Position numbers and translations under genes: made by a program. The notes beneath the pieces are model-generated. The model was not told the origin of the DNA and did not search any database. It worked only from the letters and a program-made list of their open reading frames with translations. From assembly GCA_018660465.1 (NCBI GenBank), contig JABJKH010000114.1, positions 21,017 through 85,016 on the forward strand: DNA of 64,000 bases, read 5' to 3'. Numbering within the stretch: the first letter of the stretch is position 1; each line of letters begins with the position of its first letter. Shown here one piece after another: positions 18,952-28,352 of this stretch. The DNA is from Rhodospirillaceae bacterium (GTDB lineage: Bacteria > Pseudomonadota > Alphaproteobacteria > Rhodospirillales > JABJKH01).

Positions 18952-21900
18952 ATGACCGACGGTGGGAACCGCTGGCAATTCTGGATTGATCGGGGTGGGA
19001 CGTTTACCGACGTGGTCGCGCGTGCGCCGGATGGTCAGTTACACGCCCACAAACTGCTCTCAGAAAATCCTGAACGCTATGACGATGCGGCTGTCCAAGG
19101 CATCCGTGATTTGCTTGGTGTTGATCAATCAACGCCCATTCCCGCCGAGCGTGTCGAGGTTGTCAAAATGGGAACCACTGTCGCAACCAACGCGCTGTTG
19201 GAACGCAAGGGTGAACCCACCGTACTGGTGATTTCTAAAGGGTTTAAGGACGCGCTTCGGATTGGCTATCAAAACCGCCCCGACATATTCGCCCGTGAAA
19301 TTGTTTTACCAGAGCTCCTCTATCGCGATGTTATCGAAGTCGATGAACGTGTGACGGCGGCAGGGGATGTCCTCGCCCCCCCTCATTCAACTCAAATCAG
19401 ATCAGACCTCAAAGACGCTTTTGATAAAGGCTTTCGCTCTGCTGCTATTGTCTTTATGCACGGCTACCGCTACCCGGATCATGAGACCCAAGTGGCGGCC
19501 CTTGCACGCGATATAGGTTTCACCCAAGTCTCCACATCCTTCGACGTCAGCCCCTTGATGAAGTTGGTGTCGCGGGGGGATACGACGGTAGTGGATGCAT
19601 ACCTGTCACCAATTCTCAGACGTTATGTGGACCAGGTCGCAGTCGCAGTTGGCGATACCCGTTTGATGTTCATGCAATCCAACGGCGGCCTCATCGATGC
19701 GGACCTGTTTCAAGGCAAAGACAGCATCCTATCAGGCCCAGCGGGCGGCGTGGTCGGCATGGCCCGCACCGCCATGGATGCAGGTTTTGACAAAGTCATC
19801 GGCTTCGACATGGGAGGCACATCAACCGATGTCTCTCATTTTGATGGCACATATGAGCGCGCCTTCGATACGCAAGTCGCTGGCGTGCGCATGCGCGCAC
19901 CAATGATGCGCATCCACACGGTTGCTGCTGGTGGTGGATCAATCTTGTTCTTTGATGGGGCACGCATGCGGGTCGGTCCGGACTCTGCGGGTGCCGACCC
20001 GGGCCCAGCGTGTTATCGCCGGGGCGGGCCGCTGACGGTGACCGACTGCAATGTCATGCTGGGCAAAATTCAAGCGCGACATTTCCCCCACGTCTTTGGC
20101 CCAAATGCGGACGAGCCCCTGGATGTTGGCGAGGTCTACGCCCAGTTTGGTGAACTCGCCGACCAAATCTCCAGCGCCACCGGCAAGCGCCACACCTCAG
20201 AACAGGTCGCCGAAGGCTTCTTGAAGGTCGCCATTGAAAACATGGCCTCTGCCATCAAACAAATTTCTGTTCAGCGTGGCTATGATGTGACCGAATATAC
20301 GCTTAATTGTTTTGGTGGTGCAGGCGGACAGCATGCCTGTCTGGTCGCCGATGCGCTGGGTATGGAACGGGTATTTATTCATACTCAAGCTGGCGTACTG
20401 TCGGCTTACGGCATGGGCCTCGCCGACATTCGTACGCTCAGGGAACGTTCCGTTGAAATCGCCCTGGACGATGATACTGAGAAATCTCTCTCCAAAATTC
20501 TAACCCCCTTGGAAGAAGAAGTCCGAGAAGAAATCCTCAGCCAAGGTGTCGCCGCTGAAAATATTAAAATTCTCCGCCAAATTCACATCCGCTATGAAGG
20601 AACCGACACAGCCCTTCCCGTCGCCTTCGCAGACCGACACAAAATGGCCGGTGAGTTCGAGGCAAACCACAAACAACGGTTTGGCTTCGTAATGCCTGAC
20701 CACGGATTTGTCGTCGAAGCCGTGTCGGTCGAGGCCATCGGTGAAACTGAAACCGGCATAGAAGAAAAAATTCCTGGTCTCAGCCAGCCCGCCAGCCCAA
20801 TAGACACCATCCGAATAACCACCGATGGCGAGGCCCTGCAGGCTCCTGTGTTTGACAGGAAGGGATTGGCTTCCGGTGTCTTCATCGATGGACCCGCCGT
20901 CATTATTGAGGCCAATGCGACAACCATGATCGAGCCCGGCTGGCGAGCTGAAATGACGCCCTACGGGCATTTGGTTCTGAGCCGGCATATCCCCCGACCC
21001 AAACGTGTTGCGATGGGCACGGATGCGGACCCGGTAATGCTAGAAATTTTCAATAATTTATTCATGTCCATTGCCGAACAAATGGGGGCTGTGCTGGCCA
21101 ACACTGCCTATTCGGTCAACATCAAGGAACGGCTCGATTTCTCCTGCGCGGTGTTTGATGCGGAGGCAAATCTGGTCGCCAACGCGCCGCATATTCCAGT
21201 TCACCTGGGGTCCATGGGCGAAAGTGTCGAGACCGTTATCCGTGAAAATCAAGACGCAATGAAACCAGGCGATGTCTGGGTTTTAAACGCGCCTTATAAC
21301 GGCGGCACGCACTTGCCTGACGTAACCGTCATCACCCCGGTATTCGATCAAGCGGGAAACGACGTGCTGTTCTTCGTTGCCTCCCGGGGCCACCATGCCG
21401 ATATCGGCGGGATCACCCCTGGCTCCATGCCACCCAACAGCCGCACGGTCGAAGAAGAAGGCATCCTGATCGACAATTTTAAATTGGTCGAGGGTGGTCA
21501 GTTGCGCGAGCAGGAATTTCTCGACCTCCTCGGCTCCGGCGATTGGCCGTCGCGCAATCCGTCTCAGAACATGGCCGACCTTCAGGCCCAGGTCGCCGCC
21601 AACGAAAAAGGTGTTCAGGAATTAAAAGCCATGGTCGAGCACTTCGGCTTGGATGTTGTCAGCGCCTATATGGGGCATGTTCAAGACAACGCCGAAGAAT
21701 CCGTGCGCCGGGTTTTGGACGTACTCAGCGATGGCGATTTCACCTATGAGCTGGACGATGGCAGTCCCCTCCATGTGAAAATTTCCATCGATAAGGACAA
21801 CCGTAAAGCGGCGGTTGATTTCACGGGCACAGCAGAGCAACATCCAGGAAATTTCAACGCGCCGTATTCAGTGACCCGAGCAGCGGTCCTATATGTCTTT

Positions 21901-22560
21901 CGCACTTTGGTAGATGATGACATTCCACTAAACGCGGGATGCCTGAAACCGCTTGATATCATCGTGCCTGATAACTGCATGCTGAGACCCAGCTATCCAG
22001 CCGCCGTCGTCGCTGGAAATGTGGAGACATGCCAACACATCGTCGACACCCTTTATGGCGCCTTGAATATCGTCGCGGCCTCACAAGGCACCAATAATAA
22101 TTTCACCTTCGGTAACGACGTCTACCAATACTATGAAACGATCTGTGGTGGATCGGGGGCCGGTCCAGGTTTTGACGGCACCGATGCGGTCCACACCCAC
22201 ATGACCAATTCCCGCCTGACCGACCCGGAAGTTCTTGAATGGCGGTTCCCGGTGTTGCTGGAAAATTATTCGATCCGTCACGGCAGCGGCGGCGAAGGTC
22301 TTTATTCAGGTGGGGCAGGAGTGATCCGACGTGTTCGCTTTCTCGAACCCATGACCGCTGCCATTCTTTCAAGCCACCGACGTGTTGCCCCCTATGGATT
22401 GAACGGTGGCGCACCCGGCGGCGTCGGTCGCAATTGGATCGACCGCCAGGACGGCACGGTCGACTCCCTAGAAGGATGTGATCAAACCGACATGAATATC
22501 GGCGACGTCTTCGTTATCGAAACCCCCGGCGGCGGCGGGTTTGGCAGCACGGACGAATGA
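18952..22560 (+). CDS. 5-oxoprolinase/hydantoinase, fused HyuA-HyuB type
   Basis: ATP-dependent amidohydrolase family of 1202 residues. The N-terminal half is the HyuA/OplA ASKHA-like domain with [17 protein letters not shown] (about 10-26), [16 protein letters not shown] (about 72-87) and [16 protein letters not shown] (about 284-299). The C-terminal half (from about 680) is the HyuB domain with [30 protein letters not shown] and the glycine-rich end [12 protein letters not shown]. Substrate is 5-oxoproline, a hydantoin or an N-methylhydantoin relative. AAGGA precedes the ATG by eight bases. The gamma-glutamyltransferase-like genes at 28-32 kb would be functional partners if this is a true 5-oxoprolinase. 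Confidence 0.9.
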   Translation: MTDGGNRWQFWIDRGGTFTDVVARAPDGQLHAHKLLSENPERYDDAAVQGIRDLLGVDQSTPIPAERVEVVKMGTTVATNALLERKGEPTVLVISKGFKDALRIGYQNRPDIFAREIVLPELLYRDVIEVDERVTAAGDVLAPPHSTQIRSDLKDAFDKGFRSAAIVFMHGYRYPDHETQVAALARDIGFTQVSTSFDVSPLMKLVSRGDTTVVDAYLSPILRRYVDQVAVAVGDTRLMFMQSNGGLIDADLFQGKDSILSGPAGGVVGMARTAMDAGFDKVIGFDMGGTSTDVSHFDGTYERAFDTQVAGVRMRAPMMRIHTVAAGGGSILFFDGARMRVGPDSAGADPGPACYRRGGPLTVTDCNVMLGKIQARHFPHVFGPNADEPLDVGEVYAQFGELADQISSATGKRHTSEQVAEGFLKVAIENMASAIKQISVQRGYDVTEYTLNCFGGAGGQHACLVADALGMERVFIHTQAGVLSAYGMGLADIRTLRERSVEIALDDDTEKSLSKILTPLEEEVREEILSQGVAAENIKILRQIHIRYEGTDTALPVAFADRHKMAGEFEANHKQRFGFVMPDHGFVVEAVSVEAIGETETGIEEKIPGLSQPASPIDTIRITTDGEALQAPVFDRKGLASGVFIDGPAVIIEANATTMIEPGWRAEMTPYGHLVLSRHIPRPKRVAMGTDADPVMLEIFNNLFMSIAEQMGAVLANTAYSVNIKERLDFSCAVFDAEANLVANAPHIPVHLGSMGESVETVIRENQDAMKPGDVWVLNAPYNGGTHLPDVTVITPVFDQAGNDVLFFVASRGHHADIGGITPGSMPPNSRTVEEEGILIDNFKLVEGGQLREQEFLDLLGSGDWPSRNPSQNMADLQAQVAANEKGVQELKAMVEHFGLDVVSAYMGHVQDNAEESVRRVLDVLSDGDFTYELDDGSPLHVKISIDKDNRKAAVDFTGTAEQHPGNFNAPYSVTRAAVLYVFRTLVDDDIPLNAGCLKPLDIIVPDNCMLRPSYPAAVVAGNVETCQHIVDTLYGALNIVAASQGTNNNFTFGNDVYQYYETICGGSGAGPGFDGTDAVHTHMTNSRLTDPEVLEWRFPVLLENYSIRHGSGGEGLYSGGAGVIRRVRFLEPMTAAILSSHRRVAPYGLNGGAPGGVGRNWIDRQDGTVDSLEGCDQTDMNIGDVFVIETPGGGGFGSTDE

Positions 22561-22732
22561 ATTCTCGCTCGCATTTTTCGGCCAACCCCTTTACCATTCT
22601 GTAACGGTTAATGGTCTAAAATTTTTGTCAATCGAGATGTTGTGTGGGCAGAGCTTTAAGACACAATATTTAGCCAAAAATTTGGTGTGATTGATGGGAA
22701 CCTAACTGTTTCGACACGATGCCTGGGGGCGT

Positions 22733-23992
22733 GTGGTGATAAAATCTGGGATACAACGAGTCGTTTTATCGATTTTTGCTGTGCTGTGCGCGGCAGATTT
22801 TGCGGTGGCCAATCCGCTAAATGACGAACTGGTCTACATCGTCACCAACCATCCGAATATCAAAGCTGGTAGCAAGACCATTGAATCGCGTCATGAACAA
22901 ATTCGCCAATCACAGGCCGGTTATTATCCTAGCGTTGATCTAAACGCGACCGCTGGGCCTGAGTATATTAACAGCCCCGGCGAACGCTCCGAGAACGGCA
23001 AGCCGTCATCCCGCACAAAACAAACGGCTACCCTGACGATGACACAAAACCTGTTTAATGGGTTCAGCACGGCATCAAACGTGAAGGTCTCCCGGCTCAA
23101 CAAAGCCCTCGCCGGCATCACCCAGGAAGGGACAATTCAGAACACCATTTTCGAGGGGATCAGCAACTATGTCGACGTGTTGCGGCAACGCCATCTGCTC
23201 GGATTATCGCGCACCAGCGTTATTAACATCGAACACCAATTAAATCTGGAAGACGAACGGGTGCAACGCGGGTCAGGCATTGCGGTTGATGTTCTGCAAG
23301 CCAAGTCACGGCTGCAAATTGCCAAAGAACGCCAAGTCTCCTTCGAAGGCGCATTGGAAGATGCGGTCAGTCGATATGCGCAGGTTTTTAATCACGCGCC
23401 AAATATCAGTTCCATGACCGATCCTGTGCCGCCGGTAGAAGTTATCCCAAGCGCAATTGACCGCGCCATGGATATCGCCCTTCAGGAAAATCCAGCGGTT
23501 GGCAACAGTGTCGTCACCATGGAAGTGGCACGCACCCAAAAGGCCATCCGCCGAGCGGAATACTTCCCGACCTTCGACATGGTCAGCACCATGAACATTG
23601 AAAAAAATAACGGTGCGGTTCTTGGCACCCGGCGCGATTATTCGTTTGTTCTTCAGGCCAATATGAATTTGTTCAATGGGTTTTCGACGGAAGCTGGTGT
23701 CTCACAAACAAACTTTGATTATCGCGCCACCAAAGACAATCACCTGTTCGTCACCCGCCAGATCATTCAGCAAACCCGACTTGCCTGGCAGGCCCTGGTA
23801 ACATCTCGCCAACGGGTTCAGCTTTTGGAAAACGCGGTTAACATTGCGGCGGAAGTTTTCACGGCGCGAAAGAAGCTTCGTGAAGCCGGTAAGGAAACCG
23901 TCATTAACGTGCTGGATGCCGAGAACGAAGTCATCAATGCGCAGATCAATTACACCTCCGCCACCTTTGATGAACGGATTGCCATCTATTAG
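22733..23992 (+). CDS. TolC-family outer membrane protein, C-terminus cut by TAG
   Basis: Outer-membrane efflux or type I secretion channel subunit. A signal peptide (VVLSIFAVLCAADFAVA, about 11-27) leads two OEP repeats, each opening with a beta segment and long coiled coils (TMTQNLFNGFSTASNV, LQANMNLFNGFSTEAGV). The frame stops at TAG 23990-23992 inside the conserved Y-Q-L-xx-A-M-G-R-L motif: it reads AIY-stop-LMLAMGRLNA and continues for 17 codons to TAA at 24044-24046. A CAG to TAG change explains this. The missing 18 residues lie at the end of the last helix, so the 419-residue product might still work. GTG start at 22733 is the most upstream choice. No adjacent ABC or MFP partner is present. 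The 172 bases before it show no clear signal. Confidence 0.85.
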   Translation: MVIKSGIQRVVLSIFAVLCAADFAVANPLNDELVYIVTNHPNIKAGSKTIESRHEQIRQSQAGYYPSVDLNATAGPEYINSPGERSENGKPSSRTKQTATLTMTQNLFNGFSTASNVKVSRLNKALAGITQEGTIQNTIFEGISNYVDVLRQRHLLGLSRTSVINIEHQLNLEDERVQRGSGIAVDVLQAKSRLQIAKERQVSFEGALEDAVSRYAQVFNHAPNISSMTDPVPPVEVIPSAIDRAMDIALQENPAVGNSVVTMEVARTQKAIRRAEYFPTFDMVSTMNIEKNNGAVLGTRRDYSFVLQANMNLFNGFSTEAGVSQTNFDYRATKDNHLFVTRQIIQQTRLAWQALVTSRQRVQLLENAVNIAAEVFTARKKLREAGKETVINVLDAENEVINAQINYTSATFDERIAIY

Positions 23993-24081
23993 CTGATGTT
24001 GGCCATGGGACGCCTCAACGCGACGTATTTAAACTTAGAACTCTAAATTTTCGTTTTCGTTCCCCCCTACTGCCGGTCTAT

Positions 24082-24115
24082 AAACGTCTACATTCTTTAT
24101 CTGTAGAGGCGTTTT
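24082..24115 (+). terminator. possible terminator after the TolC gene
   Basis: AAACGTCTACA (24082-24092) pairs with TGTAGA-GG-CGTTT (24102-24114), an 11-bp stem with a GG bulge, followed by a single T then AAA, so the T-run is weak. It ends eight bases before the threonine aldolase ATG and includes its only purine-rich ribosome site (TAGAGG), so it could instead occlude that site. Confidence 0.35.
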
Positions 24116-24122
24116 AAATCCT

Positions 24123-25166
24123 ATGACCCCGATCCGCATCGACTTGCACAGCGACACCCAAACCCGCCCTTCCGCCGCAATGCGCGACGTTATGGCCAAT
24201 GCCGAAGTTGGCGATGAGCAAATGGGTGAAGACCCAAGCGTTAACCAGCTTCAGGAAATGGTCGCAAAGCTTCTGGGCAAGGAAGCCGCCTTGTTCCTGC
24301 CCAGCGGCACCATGTGCAACCTAATCGCGCTGTCAGTTCACTGCCGGTCGGGTGACGAGATTATGTCTGACCGCACGGCGCATATTTTGAACGTTGAAGG
24401 TGCAGGTGCGGCGGTGATTGGCGGTTCGTTTATCCGGCCGCTAGACGGCGAGAACGGAATTTTTTCGGCAGATCAAGTCAGGGCGTCGATGCGGTCCGGC
24501 AGTCGTTACGGTCCGCTCAGCCGCGTTGTCAGTGTTGAGCAAACATCCAATGGCGGCGGTGGCACGGTCTGGCCGTTGGCCACCATTAAAGACGTTGCTG
24601 AGACGGCTGGAGACCTCGGCCTGATCATGCACATGGATGGTGCGCGGCTTCTGAATGCAGCCGTCTCCAGCGGTGTGAGTGCGAAAGATTTCTCGGACCC
24701 GTTTGAGTCGGTTTGGATTGATCTCAGCAAAGGCCTCGGCTGCCCCATTGGTGGCGTCTTGGCGGGGTCGGCTGAATTCATCAAACAAGCCTGGCGCTGG
24801 AAACAACGCCTCGGGGGGGCCATGCGGCAAGCTGGAATTGCCGCGGCGGCGGGTATTTACGCACTAGAAAATAATGTTGAACGGATGGTGGAAGATCATG
24901 ACAACGCCCGGCTGCTGGCCGAGCGATTGGCGAACATGGGCGGGCTGGATATCAATCTTGAGACCGTTCAATCCAACCTCGTGTTCTTCGATGTGAAAAA
25001 CACCGGCATGTCCGGTGCCGACATGGAAGCCAAGTTGGCTGAACATGGCGTGCGCATCAGTAACGTTCGCGACACACGCATGCGCGCCGTAACCCATTTA
25101 GATGTCAGCCGCGACCAAGTCGAGGAAGCTGCCGATGTTGTTCGTAAAGTATTAGAGGAAACCTAA
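24123..25166 (+). CDS. threonine aldolase/beta-eliminating lyase family protein
   Basis: PLP enzyme of 347 residues in the low-specificity L-threonine aldolase group, cleaving threonine or allo-threonine to glycine and acetaldehyde, or acting on beta-hydroxy amino acids. Visible motifs are DLHSDTQTRPSAAMRDVM, EVGDEQMGEDPSV (about 29-41), FLPSGTMCNLIAL (about 58-70), the H-D-G-A-R PLP-aspartate motif as HMDGARLLNAAV, and the Schiff-base lysine in LSKGLGCPIGGVL (about 202-214). Four bases separate it from the hydroxyacid dehydrogenase downstream, so they are co-transcribed. Confidence 0.9.
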   Translation: MTPIRIDLHSDTQTRPSAAMRDVMANAEVGDEQMGEDPSVNQLQEMVAKLLGKEAALFLPSGTMCNLIALSVHCRSGDEIMSDRTAHILNVEGAGAAVIGGSFIRPLDGENGIFSADQVRASMRSGSRYGPLSRVVSVEQTSNGGGGTVWPLATIKDVAETAGDLGLIMHMDGARLLNAAVSSGVSAKDFSDPFESVWIDLSKGLGCPIGGVLAGSAEFIKQAWRWKQRLGGAMRQAGIAAAAGIYALENNVERMVEDHDNARLLAERLANMGGLDINLETVQSNLVFFDVKNTGMSGADMEAKLAEHGVRISNVRDTRMRAVTHLDVSRDQVEEAADVVRKVLEET

Positions 25167-25170
25167 ACCC

Positions 25171-26151
25171 ATGAAGGCGATTTATTTTACCCATTTCGGC
25201 GTTGAACTGTTTGCCCCGACTGAAGACGAAGCTCCCGGCGTTGAATTTGTCCGTGTGGATGAGATCGAGGAATTAGCTCCAGTTGCCAAAGACTGTGAAA
25301 TGATCGTCGTTTCCGGTAGTCGCTATAACGCCGAAGCCGCCGATGTCATTTGCAACAAAATGCCGGATTTAAAATGGATACAATCGACCGCCATCGGCAC
25401 AGACCGGTTCACCACTGCGGGTCTGCCGGACGACGTGCTGTTTACCAATGCGGCCGGCTTTAAAGGCAAGACGGTTTCCGAACACGGCTTTGCAATGATG
25501 CTGGGGCTGTTCCACCGCATGCCGTGGGTTGAACGCAATCGCCAATCTCGTGATTGGGACAGGAAGAACATCCGCGACAACTGCGTCTCGGCGGAAGGCA
25601 AATCCATCGTCATCATCGGCTATGGTTCCATCGGTCAAGAATTCGCCCGAAAGGCCAGGGCATTTGATATGAACGTGGTTGTCGTCAGCCGCAAAACTCC
25701 TGCGGCGGATGACCCCAACGTCGATACCTATATCCCGCTCTCCAACCTAAATGAAGCCTTGAAAGGTGCTGACGTTGTCGCACCCTGCCTTCCTTTGACA
25801 GAAGATACAAAATACATGATCAGCGATGCGGAATTGGCGCTCATGAACCCCGGCGCGGTCGCCATCAACATCGCCCGTGGTGGCATCTACGAAGAAGCCG
25901 CCATCATCCGGGCTCTTGAAAGCGGTCACCTGGGTGGCGCTGGAATCGACGTCTACGAAAAAGAAGAAGACTACGAAGAGGGCGCATCGCTTGAAAATGA
26001 ACCCTTGTGGGCACGAGATGACATCATCGTAACCCCCCACATGGCGTCAGCCGGCGGCCCCGTCCTGCCCCCCATCCGCGACCTCGTTTTCGAAAACTTT
26101 CGTCGAATGAATGCGGGTGAAGCGTTGAAGAATTTGGTTGAGTTTGATTGA
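25171..26151 (+). CDS. D-2-hydroxyacid dehydrogenase family protein
   Basis: NAD(P)-dependent dehydrogenase of 326 residues in the D-isomer 2-hydroxyacid family (glycerate, phosphoglycerate and related). Rossmann motif VIIGYGSIGQEFARKA (about 148-163), catalytic arginine in NIARGGIYEE (about 230-239), and histidine with acid partner in TPHMASAGGP near 288. A cluster of acidic residues lies near 265-275 (KEEDYEEGAS). Coupled with a threonine aldolase, it could reduce the hydroxy- or oxo-acid product of the same pathway. Substrate not determinable. Confidence 0.88.
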   Translation: MKAIYFTHFGVELFAPTEDEAPGVEFVRVDEIEELAPVAKDCEMIVVSGSRYNAEAADVICNKMPDLKWIQSTAIGTDRFTTAGLPDDVLFTNAAGFKGKTVSEHGFAMMLGLFHRMPWVERNRQSRDWDRKNIRDNCVSAEGKSIVIIGYGSIGQEFARKARAFDMNVVVVSRKTPAADDPNVDTYIPLSNLNEALKGADVVAPCLPLTEDTKYMISDAELALMNPGAVAINIARGGIYEEAAIIRALESGHLGGAGIDVYEKEEDYEEGASLENEPLWARDDIIVTPHMASAGGPVLPPIRDLVFENFRRMNAGEALKNLVEFD

Positions 26152-26162
26152 TTTCGATACGG

Positions 26163-26202
26163 CGTGGTTCGAGACGCGCTTTCAGCGCTCCTCACCATGA
26201 AG
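26163..26202. repeat. dispersed palindromic repeat (variant)
   Basis: GTGGTTCGAGACGCGC-loop-GCGCTCCTCACCATGA, an imperfect palindrome of about 40 bases, is the variant of the family that ends in CACCATGA instead of CAGGATGA. It lies after the dehydrogenase stop, 30 bases before a second copy. With that copy it occupies most of the 250-base gap 26152-26401. Confidence 0.8.
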
Positions 26203-26230
26203 ATACTTTTAATGCCACACTCTTTCTCTT

Positions 26231-26278
26231 CATCCTGAGGAGGCTGCGAAGCAGCCGTCTCGAAGGACGTTGAGTAAA
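26231..26278. repeat. dispersed palindromic repeat
   Basis: CATCCTGAGGAGGCTGC-GAA-GCAGCCGTCTCGAAGGA followed by CGTTGAGTAAA. The inner stem GGCTGC/GCAGCC is perfect. It is a full-length copy of the family seen at ten or more places in this window, always between genes. Confidence 0.85.
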
Positions 26279-26401
26279 GCTCGTCGCCCCGAGGTTCCAA
26301 CACAATCCTAAAACCAATTTTCATCCCCGTAACATATTGCTAAGATCGCCATTAGCACGAAAATTATCCGCACCTTCCGCGACACGAGGAGTTTACCCGA
26401 C

Positions 26402-27310
26402 ATGATTAAATCCCTGAGCAAGAGCCAGATCGAGCAGTATTACGAAGAGGGGTATACAGTCGTCGAAGGCGCGCTACCTGCGGACCGGCTTGCCGAAACG
26501 CTACGGCTTACGGATGAAATTATTGATGCGGCGCGGGGGCTCTCGGATGATGATGAGCGCTATGACCTGGAAGAATCCCACACGCCCGACGACCCGCGCG
26601 TACGGCGCTTAAAATCGCCCTTCCTGCATTGGCCGTTCTTCGATGACTTGTTGCGGGATGCGTTGGTGCTTGATGTGATTGAGCCGCTGATGGGGCCCAA
26701 CATGCGGCTTTATAACAACAAGATGAATATAAAAGCGCCGGGCTACGGGGCGGCTGTCGAATGGCATCAAGACTGGGCGTTTTATCCCCACACCAACGAC
26801 GTCGGGTGTGCCGTCGGGTTTTATCTGGATGACGTGACAGCGACCAACGGGCCGATGATGATGATCCCTGGATCGCACAAAGGGCCGGTTTTTGATCATC
26901 ATGCTCAGGGCTATTTTTGCGGTGCGATGGATCCTGTGAAGTGTCCGCTGGATTACGAAAATGCCGTGCCTGTGATGGGGGAAGCTGGAACCATGACCAT
27001 CCATCACGTGCGCACGGTGCACGGCTCGGCCCTCAATCATTCGGACAAGCCGCGACGTCTTTTGTTACAGGGGTATTTTGCCGCCGACGCTTGGCCGCTG
27101 GTGGGCTTCAAGCCGGGCCAAGACCTTGATCAATTTAACGAGCTTGTGGTGCGCGGAGAAGCGTCTTTGGTGCCGCGCCTTGAAGACGTGCCTGCGCGCA
27201 TGCCCCTACCGCTGGCCCCCAATCAGGGATCGATCTACGAAAACCAACTCACCTTGGAAAATCGCTATTTTGATACGGTTGATAAGGCAGATGGGGTCGC
27301 GGCGGAGTAA
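26402..27310 (+). CDS. phytanoyl-CoA dioxygenase family protein
   Basis: Iron(II)/2-oxoglutarate-dependent oxygenase of 302 residues. The iron site is H-x-D in EWHQDWAFYPH (about 120-130), with the distal histidine in TVHGSALNHS and the 2-oxoglutarate arginine in KPRRLLLQGY (about 220-229). The family hydroxylates acyl-CoAs and many small molecules, and the substrate cannot be deduced here. It lies alone, after two palindromic repeats and before a converging gene one base past its stop. Confidence 0.88.
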   Translation: MIKSLSKSQIEQYYEEGYTVVEGALPADRLAETLRLTDEIIDAARGLSDDDERYDLEESHTPDDPRVRRLKSPFLHWPFFDDLLRDALVLDVIEPLMGPNMRLYNNKMNIKAPGYGAAVEWHQDWAFYPHTNDVGCAVGFYLDDVTATNGPMMMIPGSHKGPVFDHHAQGYFCGAMDPVKCPLDYENAVPVMGEAGTMTIHHVRTVHGSALNHSDKPRRLLLQGYFAADAWPLVGFKPGQDLDQFNELVVRGEASLVPRLEDVPARMPLPLAPNQGSIYENQLTLENRYFDTVDKADGVAAE

Positions 27311-27311
27311 C

Positions 27312-28085
27312 TTATCGTTGCGGGCCTAGTTCCTGAGCTTTTTTTACCTGTTCCATTAATTGAACCAGCCTCGTCTTAGAATCTCTCGAATTCTGCAAAT
27401 TATATATATCATCGTACTCTAGCGGAATGACCGTATATTTCTCTTCTTTACTTTGAAGAATAATTGATGATGCCGCTCCTCTACCAAATTGAAATGGCGT
27501 TGCAAGAATATAAACATCACCCCATTTAAAATTGCTCTCGTCCGTCGCTACCGCTTCCAACGTTTCCAATAATGCTCTTACCCGATATTGGCTAGGTGGT
27601 TGGTCGCATACGAAATTTATACAGATTTCAAACTCGCCATGCAGTGTCGTCAATTTTCCATAGACATCGGGAGTGAAATCAATTCCTTCCAACCCCTCAA
27701 GATCTTCGCCGACCTCTACATCATACCCCCATTCATTGAACCAACTGGTAAACTGGTTTTCTAAATATATGTGGCGAATTAAAACTTCGGGTTCTAGTTG
27801 TTCAGGAGGCGTCATCGAAAACTCCTCTTGCGGCACCTCGAACCAACGAGCCAAATTCTTGCGTGTCACCTCTGCGTCAAGTATTGGGGTTCCATCTCTA
27901 AGCACCGAGTTTGCTAGCGCTTCTATTTCAGCTCCATCCACAATTCCTGAAACTTCGACGGAAGATGTGGCTTTCTCAAACCATTGCTTGACTTGATCCG
28001 TTGTAATATCGGCAGCTTTCTTTCCATATGCGGAACCGATCGCCGACATCGCGGCCTGTAATAGAGTCGCATCCATTTGTATCAT
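27312..28085 (-). CDS. hypothetical protein, no family recognised
   Basis: A 257-residue soluble, acidic protein. I do not recognise it. The C-terminal half contains FTPDVYG-N7-EFEICINFV, which has the spacing of a PD-(D/E)XK nuclease core (PD then E-x-K) but with Cys where the Lys should be. A tract of seven leader residues has a second ATG at codon 4. Base composition is visibly more A+T-rich than the flanking metabolic genes, and the upstream 270 bases are very A+T-rich, which suggests acquired DNA. It converges on the dioxygenase gene. Confidence 0.7.
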   Translation of the reverse strand: MIQMDATLLQAAMSAIGSAYGKKAADITTDQVKQWFEKATSSVEVSGIVDGAEIEALANSVLRDGTPILDAEVTRKNLARWFEVPQEEFSMTPPEQLEPEVLIRHIYLENQFTSWFNEWGYDVEVGEDLEGLEGIDFTPDVYGKLTTLHGEFEICINFVCDQPPSQYRVRALLETLEAVATDESNFKWGDVYILATPFQFGRGAASSIILQSKEEKYTVIPLEYDDIYNLQNSRDSKTRLVQLMEQVKKAQELGPQR

Positions 28086-28352
28086 CCTACCAAAATTGAT
28101 TTGTGCGAGAAACTTTTTTAATCGTAAAACATGTAATTAATAAAATATATACAATTTTTAGATTATCTTTAATATATAAAGACTGGTCAAATATCAAACG
28201 AGGAATTTCTGTGAACACTTTGTATAGAAGTTTGCACTGAGGGTCCTTCTAGACGCTCTCATGCGGGTGCTCTTCAGGGCGAAGAGGGAGGTATAAGTCC
28301 AGGTTATGTCGGACAGGTGCCCAGAAGAAGGGGGCCGAATAAGGCTCTGACC
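28086..28352. other. A+T-rich intergenic stretch with a decayed palindrome
   Basis: Bases 28100-28200 are strongly A+T-rich and probably hold the promoter of the hypothetical gene at 27312, but no unambiguous -35/-10 pair can be named. Around 28242-28287 GTCCTTCTAGACGC ... GGGTGCTCTTCAGGGCGAAG is a degenerate copy of the dispersed palindromic repeat. No open frame of note is present. Confidence 0.5.
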
